A stretch of DNA of 64,000 nt, taken from positions 1 to 64,000 of the forward strand of contig NZ_KB906677.1 in NCBI RefSeq assembly GCF_000381545.1, written 5' to 3'. Source of the stretch: Rhodonellum psychrophilum GCM71 = DSM 17998 (lineage in GTDB: Bacteria; Bacteroidota; Bacteroidia; Cytophagales; Cyclobacteriaceae). Shown here piece by piece: positions 37,668 through 48,078 of the stretch. Position 1 is the stretch's first letter; each line of letters opens with the position of its first letter. The notes beneath the pieces were generated by a model. It was given only the letters and a program-made list of their open reading frames with translations, did not search any database and was not told where the DNA came from. A program made the position numbers and the translations under genes.

Positions 37668-40600
37668 TTTCCTCCTTAATTTTTTCCTTTTTGGAAGGTT
37701 TGGATTCTTTTTTTCCTTCGGAATTTTCGCGATTTTGATTTTCAATCTCCTCTATTGGATTGGTATTGTCCTTGTTCAAATCAATACCGCGCCACAATTC
37801 AGTAAATCTGTTAAACTCCCTGTTGAAAATCAGGCCAAAGCCTGTCACGATCAACTGGCCGTCAATGATACTCTCGAATTGGTTTCTCCGGAAAGCCCTG
37901 AGACGATACCTGCCATTTTCGGTCAACATGTATTCAAGGCTTATATTTCCCAAAACTGCATTTTCCTGATCCGGGCTTTGAGAACTTCCCTCAATATCCA
38001 CCTGACTTCCCACCTGGACGATCAGCCGATCATCGAACAGTCTTTTCCGAGCACTCACGTTCAATTGCGTTCTGTCTTGTGGCCGACCCGATTGGTAATC
38101 CGTGAAACTGTCCAAATCAAAATCCAACTCCAGTCCACTTTTTCCAAAAACATTGCTGGAGAGTGCGTTCAGCTGCCCGGAAAGCACCTGGCTCACACTG
38201 TTCCGTGCGATCGCTGAGGTTCCTCCACCGGAGCCATCGCTTCCCGTTGTTGGGAAAAAACGGTTGAGAACCAAAAGAGAAAACACCTGTTTGTTCAATT
38301 CGTCTTCCTGGTCATTTACCTGCAAAACCCTGGAATACACATTACCACCAATGGCTCCACGCTGGTCTTCGGGCATATCCAATCTAAAGGATATTTCAGG
38401 TCTTAGCAGTGGCCCATTGACATTCAAAAACACCAAAAAAGGCAATTCTTGTAAGTATTGCGTCCTAGACCCTGCATCGGCTCCAGAAAGTTGGCTGGAC
38501 ATCAATTCGGAAGAGGCAGTCCTAACTGCATAAATTGCACTGATGTTGAGATCTGCATCCATCGGGTCCCCGTTCCAGGTGATCCTACTTCCCTGACCAA
38601 TCTCGAACCTTTTGCTGACCAAGTTGTAAAGCGACATTTCATAATGGCCTTTGTTGATTTCATACAAACCACTGAGTGTAATCCTTCCATTCGGATTTAT
38701 TTCCATATTGAGGTTGGCCTGACCGGAAACAAGGAGATTGTCCCCTGAATTTTTATCCACCACGATGTTGAATTCCGCGGCTGGATCAATATTCAACCTT
38801 GCCCGAATATCGTAGCCAACAAACCCGGAAGTGGTTTCTTCTATGGATCGCGTAAGAATGTCGTAAGGATCCTGACGGTTTACAAACACCACAATCCCGT
38901 CTCTCTCCACCAGATCCAATTGGGATTCCGGAACAATAAAAGTCAATTTCGTTCCGCTTTTTACGCCCAGAGTGGCCACAACCACTGGTAGATTGAGGTC
39001 CCCTTTTACAGTCACATCCGCATCGATAATCCCCTTGCCAAAGAAGAGATCATTGTCCTTGATGGTAGAATTTATTGCTGAAAAATTCTTGGCGTTTATC
39101 TTTAGATCAAAAGACGGATTGGTATAAGTTTCTGTGAAGACACTTCCGTCTATAGAAAATGTATTGTTTTGAGCATCCGAAAAGGTGAAATTCTTCAAAT
39201 ACACCCCATCGTTATCAATACGGATCGCCTCATCGGAAAGCAAAAGTTTGGAGTTCAATTGCGACAGGACAAAGCCCGCTTGGTTGAACCGGATATCCCC
39301 TGAGTAAATCGGGTCGGTGGTAGATCCACTGGCTTTGATGTTACCAGAAATATATCCAGAGCCATCTCTCACTTCATCTCCCGAAAGTCCTGCGAAGACC
39401 TCCATATTTATTTTGTTCAAATCAAGGTTAAGATCAAATGTGCCCGCTTCCTCATTTGCCTTGAAATCACCGGTGAGGTCAAGGTCGATTCCTCCATCCT
39501 TGAGTGCTAGATTGACTTCATAATCCCCCATTGTCCTGGAAGATGCATCCAGACTCAGATTCCCCAAGGCAACATCCAAGGCCTTCAAATCCGTGATTTT
39601 CAGATTCGCCAACAAACCAGTGGCACCGAAAGGATTTTCGACGATAAACTGTCCATCCATGAGACCACCTGCAACGAACTGATCGGGATTCAACAAACTG
39701 GTAAAAGTCTCCAGTCTAAACCCCTTGAAAACAAGGGCCAAATGATCGTCCTCAATTTCAGCCAAGTCATCCCTGATCTCCAGTTCCTGTTGCTCCCTGA
39801 AGAATCTGAATTCCTCAAAATGAAGGTATTTGTCAGAAAAGGCAATAAGGTTGTTTTCAGGTATTTGCCAAGCTTCCTTGTTCAGGAGCAAATCTTTTGG
39901 ACTGATATGGATGCTTAGGGTATCCCCGCTAAAACCGATATCGGACGCCAAGTGCATCAATTTTTCTTCCCCATCAAAGGAATTGAAATCGAAATACAAC
40001 CTGGAGTTTTCCAGCTCGCCTGTGAAATACGTCCTCCCCATGGACAAGGGGCTGGATTCCAGTGCCAAGAATCCAAATGCCAAATTCAAATCCTCTTGGT
40101 CAGATCTGACCCTTAGCCCAAGACTGTCTATTTCGACAGCGCCATATTTAATATAAGGCAAATCCAAATCAGCGTCCAGCTTGTTTTCACTTGCTTTGAA
40201 ATCCACCCTTAATTTCACACTGTCCAGTTGATCCAATCCTTTCAACAATACCTGGTTCAGGATGGGCGCTTGATTGATGACCAGGTCCAAACGCATCTCA
40301 ACAGTCCCGTTCACTACGGAATCTTTCTCATCCAAATACTGCCTTAAATGGCGCTGAATCGCTTCAGATAATCCTTGGGGTGAGGTATTGGATCTTAGTT
40401 TCCCATTGACCATCAAACTCTTGATATCCACACTGGTACTGTCTTCCCTGACATGCGCCACCAAATCGAGTGCTCCCAAAGGATAGGTTCTTTGGTCAAT
40501 GATCACAATGGAATTCTCAAGGGAGGTTTTCACATCAAAACTGGAAGGATTTCCTTCAAATTGTGCATTGAAGCGAAAACTGCTCCGGAGATCTTGTGAA

Positions 40601-42699
40601 GAGAGTCCCAATTCAAAAAAATTGGCCCCTACAAGATCCAAGGTCAGGTCAATCTTGGAATTGACCGTATCGAGGTCAAGTTTTGTCAACAGTTCAAAAT
40701 CCAAAAACTCTTCCTTCAACCACATTTTCACTTCCCCCACACCGGATTCGAGTTGGCCTTCCAAGGCCAAGCCGGCGTAATCCCTTCCATAAATATTCAG
40801 CTTCTCAAAGGTGGAATTCAGAGATGCATTCAGCGTACCCATCGATTCGCCCTCCGCTGAAGCCTGAATCTGGAAGGTCAAAGAACCAATCTCTGGGTTT
40901 TCTATAATCTCGCCCAATTGTAGATCTTTCACTTTCAAATCCGCCTCAAATGCGAGCTGCCCAATATCCCGGTATTTTCCATCAAGAATTATTTGGCCCA
41001 ATTCAGTGTCCAGCTGGACAAAAGCCACCAGATCATCCAGTTTTCCTGAGGCATAGGCCTGAATCTCCAAATCCTCAGGCAAACGGATGCCCAGATTTTT
41101 TTCCTCGACAAATTTGGCAATTGTTTTCCTGTCGGTTTTCAGGTTCAATTTGGGGAAATCAAATCCCAACAAGTCCGTATCCATAGGATTGGTGATCTGT
41201 CCATTTGCGTTCAAAACGGTTTTGGGCCCCCATGAAAGATTGAGTTTTGGGATATCGATTTGGGAAAGATCCCCATTCGCCCTCAGGGAAAGGTCAAAGG
41301 GAAATGCCGCAAGTTTTCGGATCATTTCTTCCCTTGCCAATGTCTGATCAAAATAATAAGCATCCCGGACATCCGCCCGCAATTTATCCACCGACAAATC
41401 AAATTTGATCCGGTCGGGAAATTCAATCAACTCCTGGAGGGAGGCAAAGGACAGATCCACTTCCCCGGAAAGAATACTGCGGTTTGTCTCCAGAGACAAT
41501 TCCTCAAGGTGGATTGCAGTATCCGAAGCTTTGGCTTTAAAAGAAAATCCCTTCAGCTGGAATCCTCCGCTTTCGGTGAAAACAAGCTTTCGAAGGTTTA
41601 ATCCAGCTTTTTGATTTTTCAGAAAAATATTAGAGGCCGACAAATTGAATTGATCCAAGAGGATGGCTTCAGGGTTGAAATAGCCAGCCCGTACAGGCTG
41701 ATCCTTGCTTTTATATTCCAGGTAGTTGTCTTCCAAATCAAACTGCCCAATTTCAATGTTCCATTCAGGCCAAGAAAATCCTGTTGGATCACCGTCCACG
41801 CGCACTGCAGCTGTGGGGGCGCCGGTCTTTTCAGAAAAATCGTGAAAAAGAATCGAGGATTGATTCAGGGCAAAGGTTTTGACGGAGATTTTTTGGGATT
41901 GAAGATCCGCCTCTGGTATCTGGAAAGTCAGCGAACCTATTTTGACGTCTGCTTTTTGGTTGTCCGGATCATTCTGATAGAGGAGTTCCACGTTTTTCAT
42001 CAGGAAATTCTCCACCACCAACAGTGGCATTTGCGTTTCTTCCAAGGAATCCACCTCTGAAGGTAGAAAGGGTTTGGTTTGATGGTAATGGATTTTGCTG
42101 TCTTGGAGGGTTAGATTTTGGATATAGAATTCAAATTTTTCAAGATTCAACTGCTCTGTTTCCAATACCAATTCACCGATGATCAGGGATGCATCCATCC
42201 CGGTCACTTCATCCTGATAAATCAAGTCGAAATCTTTGAAACTTACAGGCCCTAAAGTAATGGACAGGGCATTTTCTTCTCCTTCGGGAGTATCGGAAAC
42301 ACTCACCCCTACTTCTTTATTCCCTTCTTTGGGAGAAAACGCTTCGATAAAAAAGTTGAAATTGAATTGCTCGGTGTTTTCATCCCTTCGTATTCTGGCC
42401 ACCAATCCTTCCCATTCCAGTTTGGAAATCCTGATTTCTCCATCTTTTATCAAGGGCATAATGGCCACGCCCGATTCCAAGCTTTTGGAATACAGCAAGG
42501 TGTCTCCAACCAAATCTTCGATGTATAATCCTTCCAGATATACATTTCCCCGGAATGTCAAAAAAAGTTTTTCGATTTCAACCTTGGTTCCTGTTTTTTT
42601 TGAAACATAGGATGTTGCCTTCTCCACGATTATGCCTTGGCCCCAAGGACTTCTGATAAAAAATACCAGCGAAACCAATAGGATAAGCAGTATAGCCAA
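37657..42699 (-). CDS. tamB: TamB / AsmA-like translocation and assembly module protein
   Basis: A 1,680-residue inner-membrane-anchored periplasmic protein. An N-terminal transmembrane helix (ILLILLVSLVFFIRSPWG) is followed by a very long repetitive beta-strand region typical of bridge-like TamB/AsmA proteins. The C-terminal DUF490 domain is at about 1340-1650 (GHYEMSLYNLVSKRFEIGQG, FLNVNGPLLRPEISFRLDMP, ARKRLFDDRLIVQVG). A lysine/glutamate tail ends the protein. The listed start is a TTG. The frame stays open 23 codons further and encodes a basic stretch (KRTLIKKFFYKLLKIIG) with no ATG or GTG, so the true start is uncertain. It is coupled to tamL downstream and probably forms an envelope-spanning transport complex with it. 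Confidence 0.88.
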   Translation of the reverse strand: MAILLILLVSLVFFIRSPWGQGIIVEKATSYVSKKTGTKVEIEKLFLTFRGNVYLEGLYIEDLVGDTLLYSKSLESGVAIMPLIKDGEIRISKLEWEGLVARIRRDENTEQFNFNFFIEAFSPKEGNKEVGVSVSDTPEGEENALSITLGPVSFKDFDLIYQDEVTGMDASLIIGELVLETEQLNLEKFEFYIQNLTLQDSKIHYHQTKPFLPSEVDSLEETQMPLLVVENFLMKNVELLYQNDPDNQKADVKIGSLTFQIPEADLQSQKISVKTFALNQSSILFHDFSEKTGAPTAAVRVDGDPTGFSWPEWNIEIGQFDLEDNYLEYKSKDQPVRAGYFNPEAILLDQFNLSASNIFLKNQKAGLNLRKLVFTESGGFQLKGFSFKAKASDTAIHLEELSLETNRSILSGEVDLSFASLQELIEFPDRIKFDLSVDKLRADVRDAYYFDQTLAREEMIRKLAAFPFDLSLRANGDLSQIDIPKLNLSWGPKTVLNANGQITNPMDTDLLGFDFPKLNLKTDRKTIAKFVEEKNLGIRLPEDLEIQAYASGKLDDLVAFVQLDTELGQIILDGKYRDIGQLAFEADLKVKDLQLGEIIENPEIGSLTFQIQASAEGESMGTLNASLNSTFEKLNIYGRDYAGLALEGQLESGVGEVKMWLKEEFLDFELLTKLDLDTVNSKIDLTLDLVGANFFELGLSSQDLRSSFRFNAQFEGNPSSFDVKTSLENSIVIIDQRTYPLGALDLVAHVREDSTSVDIKSLMVNGKLRSNTSPQGLSEAIQRHLRQYLDEKDSVVNGTVEMRLDLVINQAPILNQVLLKGLDQLDSVKLRVDFKASENKLDADLDLPYIKYGAVEIDSLGLRVRSDQEDLNLAFGFLALESSPLSMGRTYFTGELENSRLYFDFNSFDGEEKLMHLASDIGFSGDTLSIHISPKDLLLNKEAWQIPENNLIAFSDKYLHFEEFRFFREQQELEIRDDLAEIEDDHLALVFKGFRLETFTSLLNPDQFVAGGLMDGQFIVENPFGATGLLANLKITDLKALDVALGNLSLDASSRTMGDYEVNLALKDGGIDLDLTGDFKANEEAGTFDLNLDLNKINMEVFAGLSGDEVRDGSGYISGNIKASGSTTDPIYSGDIRFNQAGFVLSQLNSKLLLSDEAIRIDNDGVYLKNFTFSDAQNNTFSIDGSVFTETYTNPSFDLKINAKNFSAINSTIKDNDLFFGKGIIDADVTVKGDLNLPVVVATLGVKSGTKLTFIVPESQLDLVERDGIVVFVNRQDPYDILTRSIEETTSGFVGYDIRARLNIDPAAEFNIVVDKNSGDNLLVSGQANLNMEINPNGRITLSGLYEINKGHYEMSLYNLVSKRFEIGQGSRITWNGDPMDADLNISAIYAVRTASSELMSSQLSGADAGSRTQYLQELPFLVFLNVNGPLLRPEISFRLDMPEDQRGAIGGNVYSRVLQVNDQEDELNKQVFSLLVLNRFFPTTGSDGSGGGTSAIARNSVSQVLSGQLNALSSNVFGKSGLELDFDLDSFTDYQSGRPQDRTQLNVSARKRLFDDRLIVQVGSQVDIEGSSQSPDQENAVLGNISLEYMLTENGRYRLRAFRRNQFESIIDGQLIVTGFGLIFNREFNRFTELWRGIDLNKDNTNPIEEIENQNRENSEGKKESKPSKKEKIKEENED

Positions 42700-42807
42700 G
42701 GTTATCCCTATGATTTTTAGCAGCTTATAGAAAAATTTTTTGATAAGAGTGCGCTTTAGTGAGTGTAATCAACAAATATAACAGAATAAAGAATTTATTG
42801 ATCAAAA

Positions 42808-42845
42808 ATAAAGCCACTCTCGCTACACAAGAGTGGCCTTTTTAG
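42808..42845. terminator. terminator-like hairpin after catalase gene
   Basis: GCCACTCT-CGCTACACA-AGAGTGGC flanked by AATAAA on one side and TTTTT on the other. It lies 22 bp after the catalase stop on the minus strand, where its T-tract is TTTATTTT. Confidence 0.75.
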
Positions 42846-42867
42846 GAAAAGAGAAAAGAATTAAGCC

Positions 42868-44382
42868 TTAATCATGAATTACATTCATGCTTTCCATCAT
42901 GGCGTTTACGTCCACGCCAAGACCCTCGGCAACTCTTGACCCGAATTCATTGTCCATCCTAAACCAGTGACACAACTGTCTGTTGACAATCACCTCCCGC
43001 ATAGGGCCGGAAATGCCTGACATCGCTCCTATGGTATTGTTGATCGTATTGGTTTGCTCCTCCTCTGACATGACATCCCGAAAGAGTGCCCGAGGCTGAG
43101 AGTAATGGTCATTGTCTCCGACCTTGGAGTTTCTGTCATACCAGTCTGCGATGGTGCTTTCCAATTGCTCTGAAGGCTCTCGGTAACTTTCGTCTATTTC
43201 GATATTGTCAAAGCTGTTCGGGAAATAATTCGGCTTTCTGCCTCCGTTCCCATCTATCCTCATTTGGCCATCCCTTTGATAGTTGTTGACGGCATAGGGA
43301 CATCTATTCACAGGAATTTGCTCATAATTCCCTCCCAATCGGTGTCTATGCGCATCCGGGTAGGAAAGCAATCTTCCCTGAAGCATTTTATCGGGGCTAT
43401 ATCCGATCCCATCCACCACATGCGCCGGTGCAAAGGCAGCTTGCTCCACATCCTGGAAATAATTATCCGGATTGCGGTTCAATTCCATTACCCCAACATC
43501 GATCAAGGGAAATAGGCTATGCGGCCAAACTTTGGTCAAGTCAAAAGGATTGAATTCAACTTTTCTTGATTGCTCCTCGGTCATCAACTGAATCCGGAGG
43601 TTCCATTTTGGACAATCCCCATTCTCTATCGATTCCAACAGGTCCCTTTGGGCATAATCCATGTCCTTTGCCTTCATTGCGGAGGCCTCTGCATCAGTGA
43701 AATTCTTGATGCCTTGGGCAGTTTTAAAATGGAATTTGACAAAGGTCTTTTCGTTTTTTGAATTGATCAGCGAAAAGGTATGCGATCCATATCCGTTCAT
43801 GTGTCTGTAACCATCCGGCGTACCCCGGTCACTCATCAAGATCAACACCTGATGCAAGGATTCGGGATTGAGGGACCAAAAATCCCACATCATCGTAGGG
43901 GATTTCATGTTGGTAAAAGGATCTCTTTTTTGGGTATGGATAAAATCACCGAATTTTTTGGCATCCTTCACAAAAAAAACTGGTGTATTGTTCCCCACTA
44001 AATCCCAATTTCCGTCCTCTGTGTAAAACTTCAAAGAGAAACCGCGTGGATCTCTCTCCGTATCGGCAGATCCTTTTTCACCACCGACGGTAGAAAAACG
44101 GGCAAACATCTCTGTTTTTTTTCCTACTTTATTGAAGATTTTCGCTTTGGTATATTGGGTAATGTCATGGGTGACAGTAAAAGTCCCGAAAGCGCCGGAA
44201 CCCTTGGCGTGCACCACCCTTTCGGGAATTCTCTCCCTGTTGAAATGGGCCATTTTTTCGTGAAGAATATAATCTTCCAAAAGAATTGGACCTCTTGGAC
44301 CCACCGTTTTCGAGTTTTCATTTTCCACATAAATCCTACCGGATGCCGTAGTGAGTTTATTGTGCTTGGTTTCGTCAGACAT
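42868..44382 (-). CDS. katA: heme catalase (clade 3, small subunit)
   Basis: A 504-residue monofunctional catalase that splits hydrogen peroxide to water and oxygen. Visible signatures are the active-site region FNRERIPERVVHAKGSGAFG with the distal His near residue 62, FARFSTVGGEKGSADTERDP and GNNTPVFFVKDAKKFGDFIH with the distal Asn. The proximal heme ligand motif is RLLSYPDAHRHRLGGNYEQIP near residue 340, with Tyr as the ligand. No secretion signal, so cytoplasmic. Single-gene unit with its own hairpin terminator. A DJ-1/PfpI stress protein lies just upstream on the same strand. Confidence 0.96.
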   Translation of the reverse strand: MSDETKHNKLTTASGRIYVENENSKTVGPRGPILLEDYILHEKMAHFNRERIPERVVHAKGSGAFGTFTVTHDITQYTKAKIFNKVGKKTEMFARFSTVGGEKGSADTERDPRGFSLKFYTEDGNWDLVGNNTPVFFVKDAKKFGDFIHTQKRDPFTNMKSPTMMWDFWSLNPESLHQVLILMSDRGTPDGYRHMNGYGSHTFSLINSKNEKTFVKFHFKTAQGIKNFTDAEASAMKAKDMDYAQRDLLESIENGDCPKWNLRIQLMTEEQSRKVEFNPFDLTKVWPHSLFPLIDVGVMELNRNPDNYFQDVEQAAFAPAHVVDGIGYSPDKMLQGRLLSYPDAHRHRLGGNYEQIPVNRCPYAVNNYQRDGQMRIDGNGGRKPNYFPNSFDNIEIDESYREPSEQLESTIADWYDRNSKVGDNDHYSQPRALFRDVMSEEEQTNTINNTIGAMSGISGPMREVIVNRQLCHWFRMDNEFGSRVAEGLGVDVNAMMESMNVIHD

Positions 44383-44486
44383 GGATGGCTTGTTTTGGTT
44401 GTTGTTATCAAAATTTTAAAATAAAAAGCTTTTCAGTAATGATTATCTACTAACCTTTTGATGGGGAAATTATTGTTTGCTTTGGA

Positions 44487-45065
44487 TCAAGAAGATATTT
44501 TCAAGCCCAATATCTTGTAGAATTCCTTCAAAATAGCAGGATGTCCGGGCCATGCAGGAGAGGTGACGAGCTGACCATCTACAACCGCTTGATCGACAGG
44601 GACATTTTCCCAAATCCCACCCGCCAACGCTATATCCGGACCAATGGCGGGATAGGCCGTCAGGGTTCTCCCTTTCAAAACCCTGGCAGCTGTCAATATT
44701 TGGATCCCGTGGCAAATAGCTGCTACAGGTTTGTTTTCATCAAAAAAATGTCGGGTTATCTCGATCACCTTTTTATTCAAACGCGTGTACTCGGGAGCAC
44801 GGCCCCCAGCGATGTACAATCCGTCATAATCCGCTGGATTTACGGAGTCAAAATTGACCGTAATCCCAAATCGGTGTCCCACCATTTCCTTATAGGTCTG
44901 ATCCCCCACAAAATCATGTACCGCTGTTGGTACGGTTTCTCCCTTTTTGCGGTCAGGTGCTGTCGTATCCACAGCCAATCCTACCGACAACATGGCTTGA
45001 AAAGGGACCATTGCCTCATAATCCTCTACATAATCCCCCACCAACATCAATATTTTCTTGGTCAT
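44487..45065 (-). CDS. DJ-1/PfpI family protein
   Basis: A 192-residue class I glutamine-amidotransferase-like protein of the DJ-1/PfpI/YhbO group. The nucleophile-elbow motif is PVAAICHGIQILTAA (Cys near residue 105, His next to it), and the conserved acidic residue and Gly-rich strand are in DYDGLYIAGGRAPEY. Members act as proteases, deglycases or redox chaperones; which applies here cannot be seen. It lies 104 bp upstream of the catalase gene on the same strand, consistent with a stress-response pair, though separate promoters are possible. Confidence 0.85.
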   Translation of the reverse strand: MTKKILMLVGDYVEDYEAMVPFQAMLSVGLAVDTTAPDRKKGETVPTAVHDFVGDQTYKEMVGHRFGITVNFDSVNPADYDGLYIAGGRAPEYTRLNKKVIEITRHFFDENKPVAAICHGIQILTAARVLKGRTLTAYPAIGPDIALAGGIWENVPVDQAVVDGQLVTSPAWPGHPAILKEFYKILGLKISS

Positions 45066-45318
45066 ATCTTCAATAGTTTTTAATAAAAATCAAAATACTC
45101 ATATTTTAAAGTTACCCATTCTTCACCAATTTCGAAAATTTTTCCTCGATATCTCAAATTTAAAAAAGGGGATGAATAGACATTCCTGAGCGTCGCCTCT
45201 GAGAATTACAATCTTGCAAGCGCCTTTGGAGTGGGGATGCCCGTGAAATATTTCCAAAATTAAGACTGTCATTATGTCCGTATTTTATTAATTTCGCTTT
45301 CTGAAAGTTTACTGATTT

Positions 45319-46779
45319 ATGGAAAACATAATAAAAGACATTGACATCCTTACGGCAGAGGAATCACAGGCCTGTGATTTCAAAACGACAGGAGACGAAA
45401 ATAACGGAAACACCAAAAAACTATACATTGAATCTTATGGCTGCCAGATGAATTTTTCTGATTCGGAAATCGTCGCATCCATTATGAAAGAAAATGGATT
45501 CGATACCACTTCCGACTTTGAACAAGCAGATGTGATTTTTTTGAATACCTGTTCGATCAGGGAAAAGGCGGAACAAACAATCCGCAAAAGGCTGAGTCAG
45601 TTCAATACCCTCAAAAAAAGCAAACCAGAGTTGACCATCGGTGTTTTGGGCTGTATGGCGGAGCGTCTGAAGGAAAAACTACTGGAGGAGGAAAAAATCG
45701 TGGATGTAGTGGCGGGACCGGATGCCTACCGTGACCTCCCCAACCTGGTTTCCATCGCAGAAGACGGAAGCAAGGGGATCAACACCTTTTTATCAAGGGA
45801 AGAAACCTATGCGGACATTTCTCCGGTACGTTTGAATTCCAATGGCGTCTCGGCCTTGATATCGATCATGCGGGGATGCGACAACATGTGTTCCTTTTGT
45901 GTGGTCCCTTTCACCAGAGGAAGAGAAAGGAGCCGCGACCCCCACTCTATTGTCAAAGAAGCTCAGGAACTCTTTGACCTGGGGTATAAGGAAGTCACCC
46001 TTTTGGGACAGAATGTGGACAGTTACAAATGGTCCGCTGAGGAAAACAACAAGGCCAGGCTAAACAAAAATGAAGACAATCTGACGCAAGTGGTGCATTT
46101 CGCTCATCTTCTTGAGATGGTGGCCCAAGTTAGCCCCCTGCTTCGGGTCAGATTTTCGACTTCCCATCCAAAGGACATCACGGACGAGGTATTGTACACC
46201 ATCCAAAAATACGACAACATCTGCAAATACATCCACCTGCCGGTTCAAAGCGGAAATTCCAGGGTTTTGGAATTGATGAACAGAACCTATGACCGGGATT
46301 GGTACCTGGAAAGGGTGGCCAGCATCCGAAGGATACTGGGTGAGGAATGTGGGATTTCATCGGACATGATCGCTGGCTTTTGTTCTGAAACCGAGGAGGA
46401 GCACCAAGACACCTTGACGCTGATGGACATCGTGAAATTTGATTTTTCGTACATGTTTTTTTATTCCGAACGCCCAGGAACCCTCGCCGCCAAAAAGCTG
46501 GAAGATGATATTTCCCTGGAAGTGAAAAAAAGAAGGTTGGCCGAAATCATCGCAAAGCAAAGCGCGCTATCTCTGGAACGCAATCAACTTGATCTTGGGA
46601 AGACACAGGAAATCCTCATTGAAGGGGAATCCAAAAGGTCTTCCGAGCAATTGAAGGGGAAAAATTCCGCAAACAAAGTCGTGATCATTCCCCGGGGAAA
46701 ATTCCAAAAGGGAGACTATGTGACCGTAAAGATTACGGATTGCACCCCCGCAACATTATTTGGTGAAGTCATTTCCTGA
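45319..46779 (+). CDS. miaB: tRNA-2-methylthio-N6-dimethylallyladenosine synthase MiaB
   Basis: A 486-residue radical-SAM methylthiotransferase that adds a methylthio group to i6A37 of tRNA. The N-terminal MTTase domain has its three cluster cysteines in [26 protein letters not shown] and [13 protein letters not shown]. The radical-SAM triad is [20 protein letters not shown] (about residues 188-207), and a TRAM RNA-binding domain lies at about 410-484. Length is usual for Bacteroidota. A possible -7 element TAATTTCG lies at 45289-45296. It heads the cluster with the sigma-54 activator, lptE, a hypothetical gene and secG. Confidence 0.96.
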   Translation: MENIIKDIDILTAEESQACDFKTTGDENNGNTKKLYIESYGCQMNFSDSEIVASIMKENGFDTTSDFEQADVIFLNTCSIREKAEQTIRKRLSQFNTLKKSKPELTIGVLGCMAERLKEKLLEEEKIVDVVAGPDAYRDLPNLVSIAEDGSKGINTFLSREETYADISPVRLNSNGVSALISIMRGCDNMCSFCVVPFTRGRERSRDPHSIVKEAQELFDLGYKEVTLLGQNVDSYKWSAEENNKARLNKNEDNLTQVVHFAHLLEMVAQVSPLLRVRFSTSHPKDITDEVLYTIQKYDNICKYIHLPVQSGNSRVLELMNRTYDRDWYLERVASIRRILGEECGISSDMIAGFCSETEEEHQDTLTLMDIVKFDFSYMFFYSERPGTLAAKKLEDDISLEVKKRRLAEIIAKQSALSLERNQLDLGKTQEILIEGESKRSSEQLKGKNSANKVVIIPRGKFQKGDYVTVKITDCTPATLFGEVIS

Positions 46780-46794
46780 ATTTAAACCGTCAAC

Positions 46795-48078
46795 ATGATC
46801 ACAGCATCAGAAATCCAAAGTGTCAAATTGAGATTTGGCATCATCGGAAATAGCCCCTTGCTCAACCATGCCATCCAAGTAGCGATGCAAGCTGCTCCGA
46901 CCGAAATGACCGTGTTGATCACAGGGGAAAGTGGAAGTGGAAAGGAATCATTTTCGAAAATCATCCATTCGCTGAGTGCCAGAAAACACGGCAAGTTCAT
47001 CGCCATCAACTGCGGAGCCATTCCGGAAGGGACGATCGATTCCGAACTTTTTGGTCACGAAAAAGGGTCATTTACCGGTGCCCACGAAGCCCGAAAAGGA
47101 TATTTTGAGGTGACGGATGGCGGCTCCATTTTTCTGGATGAAATTGGAGAGATGCCCTTGGGGACACAAGCCCGATTGCTAAGGGTTCTCGAAAATGGGG
47201 AATTCATCAAAGTAGGTTCTTCCAAGGTTTTGAAAACGGATGTTCGGGTCATTGCCGCGACAAATGTCAACCTTATCAAGGCTGTTGAAAAGGGGAAATT
47301 CAGGGAAGATCTTTATTATAGGCTGAATACAGTCCCCATTTACGTCCCCCCGCTTCGTGAAAGAGGTGAGGATATGGTCTTGCTTTTTCGGAAATTCACT
47401 TCCGATTTTTCGGAAAAATACAAGGTAAAACCGATTTCCTTGGATGAAGATGCCAAAAAACTCCTTGTCAAATTCCCTTTTCCGGGGAATATCCGTCAGT
47501 TGAAAAACCTGGCAGAACAGATCTCGTTGTTGGAGGAGGAAAGGGAAGTTAGCGCATCGACTTTAAACCGATATTTACCTTCGGTCCAAAGCCGTCTTCC
47601 TGCCACCTATACGGGGCCGGGTGGGCATGAATCCACGGATTTTTCAGAAAGGGACATTCTTTACAAGGTGCTCTTTGACATGAAAAAGGACATGAATGAC
47701 CTGAAAAAACTTGTTCTGGAAAGTTACCAATCCGGTGGATTGAATTCATCCATCATCAACAAGCATCAAGGGCTTTTCGAAGACCTGGAATCACCGGTCA
47801 CTTTTGAAGACAAAAAATCCAGTTCCCCGGCAGTTCACTCTCCTTTGGCCATTGACCTTCAAAAACAGAATGACCATGATGATGATTATGAGGAAGAAAG
47901 TGTAGAGGATATCTTGCATGAAGAAGATGACAACTCCCTTTCCTTGGAAAAAAAGGAAAAGGAGATGATCCTCCGGGCGCTTCGCAAGCACAACAACAAA
48001 AGAAAATACGCTGCTTACGACCTTGGAATTTCCGAAAGGACGTTATACAGAAAAATCAAACAGTATGATATTGAATAG
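46795..48078 (+). CDS. sigma-54-dependent transcriptional activator without receiver domain
   Basis: A 427-residue bacterial enhancer-binding protein. It lacks an N-terminal sensor or receiver: the AAA+ domain begins near residue 15, with Walker A GESGSGKE at 44-51, the sigma-54-contact loop as GSFTGA at 91-96 (usual form GAFTGA), Walker B near GGSIFLDEIGEMP, and the arginine-finger region in FREDLYYRLN. Residues about 265-380 are an acidic, low-complexity linker. The C-terminus (385-427, LRKHNNKRKYAAYDLGISER, then TLYRKIKQ) is a Fis-type helix-turn-helix. It begins 15 bp after miaB and overlaps lptE by 14 bp. Its targets are not visible. Confidence 0.92.
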   Translation: MITASEIQSVKLRFGIIGNSPLLNHAIQVAMQAAPTEMTVLITGESGSGKESFSKIIHSLSARKHGKFIAINCGAIPEGTIDSELFGHEKGSFTGAHEARKGYFEVTDGGSIFLDEIGEMPLGTQARLLRVLENGEFIKVGSSKVLKTDVRVIAATNVNLIKAVEKGKFREDLYYRLNTVPIYVPPLRERGEDMVLLFRKFTSDFSEKYKVKPISLDEDAKKLLVKFPFPGNIRQLKNLAEQISLLEEEREVSASTLNRYLPSVQSRLPATYTGPGGHESTDFSERDILYKVLFDMKKDMNDLKKLVLESYQSGGLNSSIINKHQGLFEDLESPVTFEDKKSSSPAVHSPLAIDLQKQNDHDDDYEEESVEDILHEEDDNSLSLEKKEKEMILRALRKHNNKRKYAAYDLGISERTLYRKIKQYDIE

